Assembly (NCBI GenBank): GCA_964650465.1
Contig: CAZYTA010000066.1
Location: 1 to 11,319 of the forward strand
Reading direction: 5' to 3'
Length of the DNA stretch: 11,319 bases
From: RGIG6353 sp964650465
GTDB lineage: Bacteria; Bacillota; Clostridia; Oscillospirales; SIG627
Below, in pieces: positions 6,485 through 11,319 of the stretch; the stretch's first letter is position 1; each line of letters begins with the position of its first letter. A model generated the notes under the pieces. It did no database searches. It worked only from the letters and a program-made list of their open reading frames with translations, and had not been told where the DNA came from. Made by a program: the position numbers and the translations under genes.

Positions 6485-7354
6485 TTATATCCTTCCTGCA
6501 CTGCCAAATGTATGAAGCTTCTCGCGAACAACTTCCTTCATCATCTTCTTGGCATCTTCATATACAATAAAAGGCCAGGTTGAGGGATTGGTTACACTGT
6601 TGAGAGTGTCCTTGAGTCCCTTGTTGAGTGCATAAAGAACGTCGGAGTAAATGTTTATCTTTGTAATACCGTGATGGATTGCATTTTGCATCTGGTCGTT
6701 AGGAGTTCCGCTTCCTCCGTGAAGTACGAGAGGTCTGTCGCAAACAGCCACTATTTCATCAAGTCTGTCGATTCTCAGCTCGGGTGTTTTCTGGTATACG
6801 CCGTGAGCTGTGCCTATAGCAACAGCCAAAGCATCAACATCTGTGATTTCAACAAACTTTGTAACCTCCTCGGGGACGGTCAAGCTTTCACCGGGGTCTG
6901 TGTCTGTACCTGTTTCGCTGATGCTTCCCACACTTGCGTTTCCCACATGTCCAAGCTCTGCTTCTACGGTTATACCCTTCTTGTGGGCGTATTCGGTAAC
7001 GATAGCGGTGTTCTTTGCGTTTTCCTCAAAGGGAAGTACCGAGCCGTCGTACATTACCGAGCTGAAGCCGTTGTCACAGCCGTACTTTATAAAATCAAGG
7101 TCGGTGGCATGGTCCATGTGCCAGCATATGGGAATATTGAAGTATTCTGATGCACCCTTTATCATAGAGGTGAGTAGGTGCAGGTCTCTGCCCTGAATAT
7201 CCACTCCAAGTGCCATGAGAAGGGCAGGGGATTTTTCCTCCTCGCAGGTTTCAAGAATTGATTTCATCATTTCGTAGTTGCTGCAGTCAAATGCGGGAAT
7301 CGCATAATGATTCTTTTTTGCATCTTCCAGCAGTTCTTTCATTGTAACAAGCAT
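6485..7354 (-). CDS. Class II fructose/tagatose-bisphosphate-type aldolase
   Basis: The 289-residue enzyme is a zinc-dependent class II aldolase that splits a ketose (bis)phosphate into dihydroxyacetone phosphate and an aldehyde. It shows catalytic D81 and zinc ligand H82 (WHMDHATD), EAELGHVG (131-138), zinc ligands H184 (GTAHGVY) and H212 (LHGGSG), and the phosphate-binding KINIYSD near the C-terminus. The start at 7354 is chosen because AAGGAG lies 8 nt upstream; a longer in-frame ATG at 7450 would run through the hairpin repeat and is rejected. It may belong to the GatY/KbaY/IolJ-type subgroup rather than glycolytic Fba, given its sugar-locus context. It is first in an operon with the SorE-like dehydrogenase, driven by a consensus promoter under the palindromic operator. 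Confidence 0.93.
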   Translation of the reverse strand: MLVTMKELLEDAKKNHYAIPAFDCSNYEMMKSILETCEEEKSPALLMALGVDIQGRDLHLLTSMIKGASEYFNIPICWHMDHATDLDFIKYGCDNGFSSVMYDGSVLPFEENAKNTAIVTEYAHKKGITVEAELGHVGNASVGSISETGTDTDPGESLTVPEEVTKFVEITDVDALAVAIGTAHGVYQKTPELRIDRLDEIVAVCDRPLVLHGGSGTPNDQMQNAIHHGITKINIYSDVLYALNKGLKDTLNSVTNPSTWPFIVYEDAKKMMKEVVREKLHTFGSAGRI

Positions 7355-7388
7355 AGTTATATCTCCTTTTAAATTATTTGTATTTCTA

Positions 7389-7463
7389 TCAAGGGTTCTG
7401 CCCTTGAACCCGCTTAGAAACTTTTTGAAAAAAGTTTCTAAGAACTTCAAAAACTTTTGAAGT
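7389..7463. repeat. Triple-hairpin repeat element in the aldolase leader
   Basis: Three perfect inverted repeats follow each other: TCAAGGG/CCCTTGA (7389-7407), a 13-bp arm TTAGAAACTTTTT with its complement (7414-7441), and ACTTCAAAA/TTTTGAAGT (7444-7463). They lie in the 5' leader of the aldolase mRNA, between promoter and SD. From memory, sequences of this style (AAAAAGTTTCTAAGCGGGTTCAAGGG) are dispersed repeats in Clostridia genomes. On the minus strand the hairpins lack a clean T-run, so transcription must pass through, but they could attenuate it. Confidence 0.7.
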
Positions 7464-7487
7464 AAATAATCTTGTTAAACTATGAAC

Positions 7488-7516
7488 ATTATACCCGACT
7501 ATTTAACATTTGTCAA
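7488..7516 (-). promoter_or_regulatory. Consensus promoter of the aldolase-dehydrogenase operon
   Basis: On the minus strand TTGACA (7511-7516) and TATAAT (7488-7493) are both perfect consensus and 17 bp apart. The -35 lies in the middle of the 37-bp palindrome, so a bound regulator would block it. A leader of about 125 nt carries the triple-hairpin repeat. Confidence 0.9.
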
Positions 7517-7534
7517 TGACAAATGTTAAATAGT
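7498..7534. promoter_or_regulatory. Perfect 37-bp palindromic operator for the SorC-family regulator
   Basis: ACTATTTAACATTTGTCA (7498-7515) and its exact reverse complement (7517-7534) flank a single A at 7516. It covers the aldolase -35 and touches the first base of the regulator's -35 (7534). SorC/DeoR-type regulators bind long inverted repeats as tetramers and leave when a sugar phosphate binds, so this position predicts repression of both the aldolase operon and the regulator itself. Confidence 0.88.
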
Positions 7535-7562
7535 TGACTAAATCAATTGTTTTTGTTATAAT
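7534..7562 (+). promoter_or_regulatory. Promoter of the SorC regulator-GDPD operon
   Basis: TTGACT (7534-7539) and TATAAT (7557-7562) are 17 bp apart, with TGT just before the -10 (extended -10). It abuts the right end of the palindrome, consistent with autoregulation. Confidence 0.88.
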
Positions 7563-7591
7563 ATACACATAAAACGTTAAGGAAGATGGAT

Positions 7592-8512
7592 ATGGATATT
7601 CAAAAGAAACAGATGCAAGAAGTTGCATTGCTGTATTATGAAAAAAATCTCACTCAAAGTGAGATAGCAAAAATTATGGATTTATCTCGCCAAACAGTAT
7701 CGAAACTGCTTGGGGATGCAATAAAAGAAAAGATAGTGGAGATAAAAATTCACGACCCCGAAATTACTTGTTCTGACCTTGAGCGAAGCATTTGCGAAAG
7801 CTTTGGAATAAAGAATGCCATTGTGTGCGGCGTGAGCTCGGACAGCAATGCTTTACGCCGTCTTGTCACAGTAAAAAGGGCAGGAGCATACATTAAAAGC
7901 CTTATTGAATCGGGAAACAAAAGAATTGCAATTTCCTGGGGTAATACAATAAAGATGCTGATTGACGAATTTTGTGAGTTAAAAACACAAAACAATACTG
8001 TTTTTCCGCTGTTTGGCGCAACCGACAGTGAGGAGGCGTATTATCTGTCAAATGAGCTTGCCCGTAGTTTTGCGGACAAAATTGATGCAAATTTGAAGTA
8101 TGCATGGTTCCCATATAAGCCTGACAGCAGTGATGACGCAAAGCTTTTTAAAAAGACCTCTTATTATAAAAAGCTTGCCGCTCTTTGGGACAGCATTGAC
8201 ATTGCAATTGTGGGAATAGGCAATAAGGATATTATTACTACCTTTGGAGAAATTTTCGGTTACAACGAAAAAAGTATCTCTGCCATTGGAGATATTTCAA
8301 CTCACTTTTTTGACGCTGAAGGAAATTTCGTTGAGATTTATGAAAATACCCTTTGCGCATCAAGAGATAGTTTAAAAAATGCAGGGGAAACAATTGCCGT
8401 TGCCTGCGGTGAAGAGAAGGCGCAGGCTATAATCGGAGCACTTCGCACAAAAACTGTTGATACCCTTATAACCGATGAATATACCGCAAGAAAATTACTC
8501 GAATTACTTTAA
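7592..8512 (+). CDS. SorC-family sugar-phosphate-responsive transcriptional regulator
   Basis: The start is placed at ATG 7592, not 7586, because AAGGAA (7579-7584) is 7 nt before the former and nearly touches the latter. The 306-residue product has an N-terminal HTH (residues 20-40, LTQSEIAKIMDLSRQTVSKL), then a sugar-binding effector domain (PF04198 type) with the family marks RIAISWGNTIKML, IAIVGIGNKDII and the C-terminal ALRTKTVDTLITDEYTARKL. These proteins bind phosphorylated sugars and control the operon that makes or consumes them. Its neighbours, a ketose-phosphate reductase and an aldolase read in the opposite direction, fit that role. The GDPD gene follows 51 bp later with no terminator between, so they form one transcript. 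Confidence 0.93.
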   Translation: MDIQKKQMQEVALLYYEKNLTQSEIAKIMDLSRQTVSKLLGDAIKEKIVEIKIHDPEITCSDLERSICESFGIKNAIVCGVSSDSNALRRLVTVKRAGAYIKSLIESGNKRIAISWGNTIKMLIDEFCELKTQNNTVFPLFGATDSEEAYYLSNELARSFADKIDANLKYAWFPYKPDSSDDAKLFKKTSYYKKLAALWDSIDIAIVGIGNKDIITTFGEIFGYNEKSISAIGDISTHFFDAEGNFVEIYENTLCASRDSLKNAGETIAVACGEEKAQAIIGALRTKTVDTLITDEYTARKLLELL

Positions 8513-8563
8513 TAACGGATTATTATTAATTGCATTCTATGAGTAAACAAATGAGGTGACAAT

Positions 8564-9289
8564 ATGATTTACCGTTCACACAGAGGAGGAGTATACTACA
8601 CTCCCGAGAATACCTTGCCTGCCTTTCGTGATGCACTTCGTCAGGGCTTTGCTTCCATCGAAACCGACCCTTGCTTCACAAAGGACGGTAAAATTATTCT
8701 CTTGCATGATGCAACAATAAACCGCACCTGCAGAAACAGTGACGGCACGCAGATAACAGACCAAATATATCATAAGGATTTGAACTATGACGAGCTTTTG
8801 TCTTTCGATGCAGGTATATATAAGGACGAGAAGTTCAGGGGAACGAAAGTACCGCTTCTTGAGGAACTCCTAACTTTGGCGGAGGGAACAGAGACCTTTA
8901 TTGCTCTTGACAAAAAGATTCCGACAGACAAGCTGGATGCGCTTTTTGATGTGGTTGAAAAATATAAAACAAAGGTATCCTTCAGTTGTAAGGATACCGA
9001 GCGTATAAGGGTAATTCTTGACCGTTTTCCCGATGCTTTTATTGACTATGACGGAAACACAACCGAGGACGACTTGCAGGCTGTTTGTGAGCTTGTCCCG
9101 CATGAACAGCTTATAGTGTGGCTATATCTTGATAAGCCAAATTTTGCATGGCTTACAGACCGATATAAAACATCTTTTGAAAATTGTGAAAGAGTAAAAA
9201 AGTATGCTAAACTCGGTATAGCAAATACCGCAAATGCGTATGATGTTTTTGAAGCAATCAAGTACGACCCATATATGATAGAGGTGTGA
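8564..9289 (+). CDS. Glycerophosphodiester phosphodiesterase family protein
   Basis: The 241-residue protein has the GDPD TIM-barrel pattern: HRG at 6-8, PENT at 14-17, metal ligands E33 and D35 (ETD), and catalytic H6 and H48 (LLHDATINRT). The enzyme class hydrolyses glycerophosphodiesters to glycerol 3-phosphate and an alcohol. The third acidic metal ligand, usually Glu in an IEIK motif, appears as D116 (IALDKK), a conservative change that may alter specificity. No signal peptide, so it is cytoplasmic. GAGGTGA (8553-8559) precedes the ATG. Being in the regulator's operon, it may release a sugar or glycerol phosphate from a phosphodiester substrate for the aldolase-reductase pair; this link is inferred. 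Confidence 0.9.
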   Translation: MIYRSHRGGVYYTPENTLPAFRDALRQGFASIETDPCFTKDGKIILLHDATINRTCRNSDGTQITDQIYHKDLNYDELLSFDAGIYKDEKFRGTKVPLLEELLTLAEGTETFIALDKKIPTDKLDALFDVVEKYKTKVSFSCKDTERIRVILDRFPDAFIDYDGNTTEDDLQAVCELVPHEQLIVWLYLDKPNFAWLTDRYKTSFENCERVKKYAKLGIANTANAYDVFEAIKYDPYMIEV

Positions 9290-9321
9290 AAAGCAGTAAA
9301 GCTTACATGTCCTTGTATAAT

Positions 9322-9348
9322 AAAAATCCCCAATAAGGGGATTTTTTT
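9322..9348. terminator. Strong bidirectional terminator after the GDPD gene
   Basis: AAAAATCCCC and GGGGATTTTT pair around AATAA and are followed by further T residues; the A-run on the left gives the same on the minus strand. It ends the SorC-GDPD transcript and can catch read-through from the AraC gene on the minus strand. Confidence 0.92.
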
Positions 9349-9354
9349 ATATCT

Positions 9355-9455
9355 TAGGAAATTGCATTGAATTAATCTCGCCGTTTTACCTTGTTTGGAT
9401 GCATATATAGGTTACGATAGGCGAGCAATGTCAGCGGTCACTGACCACTTTTTTA
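9355..9455 (+). repeat. 101-bp repeat family, copy 3 (full), ends on the AraC stop codon
   Basis: It is the same length as copy 2 with no gaps. CTCGCC (9377-9382) pairs with GGCGAG (9420-9425), both conserved. The inner hairpin is weaker (one mismatch, two G-U pairs). The terminal hairpin AGCGGTCA-C-TGACCACT (9433-9449) has one C-A mismatch and ends in six T residues. Its last three bases (9453-9455, TTA) are the stop codon of the minus-strand AraC gene. A strong ordinary terminator just upstream (9322-9348) makes a simple terminator role for this copy redundant. Confidence 0.85.
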
Positions 9456-10184
9456 GTGATTGTTCTTAAAGTCGGATGGCGAAATACCAAGCTCCGCCTT
9501 TACTGCGTTGTAAAAAGCGGTAGGGGAGGAATAACCGCACAATTCTGCCGCCATTGAGATGCTTTCACCGTTTTGTATAAGTTCTTTTCCACGTGACACT
9601 TTTACGGCACGAATATACTTCATCGGCGAAATCCCCATTGCAGAAGAAAAGAGACGGATAAAATAGCTTTTGTTTATATTTACCCTTTTTGCAAGTGTGT
9701 CCGTGGTTATACTTGCATATTCATCATGAATGATGTTCAGCGCACAGGTCAAAGAGGATTCCGAGATGAAATAAAGCTCTTTGTATTCGCTTTCAATAAG
9801 CGACAGAAAACCCGAAAGATATTGCTCCGCAATCGGCTTGATATTTTCTTTGGTTCTTATAAAGGAATTTAGGTGCTCGAAAAAAGACGATGCACATATT
9901 ACACTTCCGTCAAATTCTACTATTTTGTTGGGATGGAATACTTTTGAGCTGTAAAAGTCAAAGTATGTATGGTCAAATTCATTTGCATTGACAGGTCGAA
10001 AGGTTTTGCATTGCGGGATAATGTAAAAATTCCCCGCTGTAAGCCTATGCTCGTTTATACCGTTGTGTATAATGGCACTACCCGAATTTACATAATAAAG
10101 TCTGTTTAGAATGCGCGAGCGGTCAAAATCCCATGCGCCGTTGACAGTACATCTGCCAAACGTATACAGGTTTATATTCTTCAT
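9453..10184 (-). CDS. AraC-family transcriptional regulator (second, unrelated to the first in its sensing domain)
   Basis: The 243-residue protein has a cupin-like N-terminal half (about 25-95, LYYVNSGSAIIHNG and AGNFYIIPQCKTFRPV) and an AraC/XylS double HTH (about 155-243). The second HTH reads SISMAAELCGYSSPTAFYNA and ends VKAELGISPSDFK. GAGG lies about 5 nt before the ATG (minus strand). It is divergent from the alpha-L-fucosidase gene and is the likely regulator of it. Its stop codon coincides with the end of repeat copy 3. The ligand is unknown; fucose or a fucosylated sugar is a reasonable guess from the neighbour. Confidence 0.92.
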   Translation of the reverse strand: MKNINLYTFGRCTVNGAWDFDRSRILNRLYYVNSGSAIIHNGINEHRLTAGNFYIIPQCKTFRPVNANEFDHTYFDFYSSKVFHPNKIVEFDGSVICASSFFEHLNSFIRTKENIKPIAEQYLSGFLSLIESEYKELYFISESSLTCALNIIHDEYASITTDTLAKRVNINKSYFIRLFSSAMGISPMKYIRAVKVSRGKELIQNGESISMAAELCGYSSPTAFYNAVKAELGISPSDFKNNH

Positions 10185-10231
10185 TTTTACCTCATAGTCA
10201 ATATAGATGATATTTTTGGAAATATATAATG

Positions 10232-10260
10232 TTTACATTGTCATTGTTTTACCTTATAAT
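10232..10260 (+). promoter_or_regulatory. Promoter of the fucosidase gene
   Basis: TTTACA (10232-10237) and TATAAT (10255-10260) are 17 bp apart and read toward the gene starting at 10307. The -35 is part of an inverted repeat discussed in the neighbouring entry. Confidence 0.82.
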
Positions 10261-10296
10261 TATTATATCAAGTAAAAATGTAAAAGTCAATGTAAA
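10232..10296. promoter_or_regulatory. TGTAAA-box cluster, possible AraC binding sites
   Basis: TTTACATTG (10232-10240) is the exact inverse of CAATGTAAA (10288-10296), and AATGTAAA occurs again directly at 10277-10284, 12 bp before the last copy. One box overlaps the -35 and another runs into the AAAGGAG ribosome binding site. Repeated boxes around a promoter beside a divergent AraC gene suggest operators, but the sequence is AT-rich and chance copies are possible. Confidence 0.45.
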
Positions 10297-10306
10297 GGAG
10301 TTTATT

Positions 10307-11269
10307 ATGACAAACAAAGAATGGTTTAAGGAAGCAGGCTTTGGTATGATGATTCACTGGGGGCTTTATTCTGTCCTCGGGGGAGAATGGCGGGGAAAGC
10401 GCATGGAATACATTGGAGAATGGGCTATGTCCAAGTTCGAGATTCCAAACGCCGAGTACGAAAAGCTTGCAAAGGTATTCAATCCAATATATTTTGATGC
10501 AGAGGAATGGGTAGGGCTTGCCAAGAGGGCGGGAATGAAGTATATAGTGATTACTTCAAAGCATCATGACGGATTTGCACTCTATCACTCCAAAGCGGAT
10601 GCATATAATATTGTGGATGCTACACCTTTTGGGCGTGATGTTATCCGTGAGCTTGCGGATGCATGTGCTAAAAATGACATAAAGCTCGGACTATATTATT
10701 CGCAGAATATCGACTGGCATGAGCCTCACGGCGGAGGGTACGGAAAAGAATTTTACCACACAAACTTTGGAATGAGCTGGGATAATGATTGGGATTATCC
10801 CGATAGAGAGAAAAAAGATTATCGCATATGCTACGAAAAGAAAATCAAACCTCAAATAAAAGAGATTCTTACGGAATACGGAGACCTTTGTCTTATCTGG
10901 TTTGATACCCCTATGGGACTTCCCGAAGATTGTTCAAGAGAGCTTGTTGATATGGTTAAAAAATATCAGCCCAACTGCCTTGTTAACTCAAGAATAGGAA
11001 ATGAAATGGGTGATTATATATCCTTAGGGGATAATGAGCTTCCCGAGACTTACACCGATGCTTTGATTGAAGCTCCCATAACGCTCAATCACACCTGGGG
11101 ATATAAGTCCTTTGATAACGATTGGAAGTCCACTGAAAAGGTAAAAGAGATTTTGAATAAATGTCGCAACTGCGGTGCCAATCTTCTTCTTAATATCGGA
11201 CCCGACCATCTTGGAAGATTACCGTCACCCGCAATAGATGTGTTGAAGGCTTTGGGTGAAGAACAATAA
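10307..11269 (+). CDS. Alpha-L-fucosidase, GH29, catalytic domain only
   Basis: The start at 10307 follows AAGGAG (10295-10300); a longer frame to 10229 would run through the promoter. The 320-residue protein is a GH29 (beta/alpha)8 enzyme that removes alpha-linked L-fucose. Typical motifs are FGMMIHWGLYS (12-22, H17), ITSKHHDGFALY (82-93), KLGLYYS (126-132), the nucleophile D200 in LIWFDTP, and the barrel-closing GANLLLNIGP with GRLP near the end. It stops a few residues after this, where most family members (often over 400 residues) continue into a beta-sandwich domain. No signal peptide is present, so it acts in the cytoplasm, implying that fucosylated oligosaccharides are imported. The stop is followed by a hairpin at 11275. 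Confidence 0.92.
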   Translation: MTNKEWFKEAGFGMMIHWGLYSVLGGEWRGKRMEYIGEWAMSKFEIPNAEYEKLAKVFNPIYFDAEEWVGLAKRAGMKYIVITSKHHDGFALYHSKADAYNIVDATPFGRDVIRELADACAKNDIKLGLYYSQNIDWHEPHGGGYGKEFYHTNFGMSWDNDWDYPDREKKDYRICYEKKIKPQIKEILTEYGDLCLIWFDTPMGLPEDCSRELVDMVKKYQPNCLVNSRIGNEMGDYISLGDNELPETYTDALIEAPITLNHTWGYKSFDNDWKSTEKVKEILNKCRNCGANLLLNIGPDHLGRLPSPAIDVLKALGEEQ

Positions 11270-11274
11270 TCATG

Positions 11275-11317
11275 ACTACCGGCTTAGCCGGTAGTTTGCT
11301 CTGCGGCTGTAAGCCGC
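11275..11317. repeat. Two tandem GC-rich hairpins after the fucosidase gene (terminator-like)
   Basis: ACTACCGGC-TTA-GCCGGTAGT (11275-11295) runs into TTT, then GCGGCT-GTA-AGCCGC (11303-11317) follows. The first is a plausible terminator of the fucosidase gene. The pair, much more GC-rich than its surroundings, resembles dispersed hairpin repeats I recall from clostridial genomes, but the window ends here so its full extent cannot be seen. Confidence 0.65.
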
Positions 11318-11319
11318 TA

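Noticed and set aside
6671..7196. Two long plus-strand frames opposite the aldolase
   Set aside because: They are antisense shadows of a conserved enzyme with all its catalytic residues on the other strand.
7355..7450. A 32-residue N-terminal extension of the aldolase from an upstream ATG (7450)
   Set aside because: It translates hairpin repeat sequence, has no ribosome binding site, and the ATG at 7354 has AAGGAG at ideal spacing and matches the family's N-terminus.
7498..7534. The perfect palindrome as a terminator
   Set aside because: It has no T-run on either side, its centre is a single base, and it lies between two divergent promoters; an operator explains it better.

Overview
The window looks like a chromosomal segment of an AT-rich, low-GC Gram-positive anaerobe of the Clostridia, probably Oscillospiraceae/Lachnospiraceae-like. 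This is inferred from strong AGGAGG-type ribosome binding sites, sigma-A promoters with 17-bp spacers, many hairpin terminators, and the gene families present. No rRNA, tRNA, CRISPR array or complete insertion sequence was found.

Positions 1-2520 are an accessory stretch. They hold the 3' end of an unidentified gene, a RelE/HigB-like toxin gene with no antitoxin beside it, a small two-helix membrane protein, a gene-free region with five ACGATAT-type repeats and a duplicated TTGGYGCAAA motif (possibly the scar of an integrated element), then a DUF4177 gene and an unidentified small gene sharing one promoter.

Positions 2518-11319 are a carbohydrate-use region built from four transcription units. 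(a) A minus-strand AraC-type regulator, followed by a 3' fragment of a zinc dehydrogenase gene, is divergent from an FAD-dependent oxidoreductase; their promoters overlap. (b) A minus-strand operon encodes a class II aldolase and a SorE-like (L-sorbose-1-phosphate reductase-like) dehydrogenase. (c) Divergent from it, a SorC-family sugar-phosphate-sensing regulator is followed by a glycerophosphodiester phosphodiesterase. A perfect 37-bp palindrome lies between the two promoters and is the obvious operator. (d) A second AraC-type regulator is divergent from a short, apparently cytoplasmic GH29 alpha-L-fucosidase.

The parts fit a locus that trims fucosylated or phosphodiester-linked sugars, oxidises or reduces a ketose phosphate, and cleaves it by aldolase, under three separate regulators. 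The exact substrate cannot be read from the sequence.

The most unusual feature is a 101-bp repeat present in two full copies (5152-5252 and 9355-9455) and one 3' partial copy (5111-5146). It has a conserved closing stem and a terminal hairpin plus T-run that shows compensatory base changes. Both full copies end exactly on the stop codon of a minus-strand gene. A dehydrogenase paralogue fragment at 2518-2694 supplies a natural comparison without the repeat.
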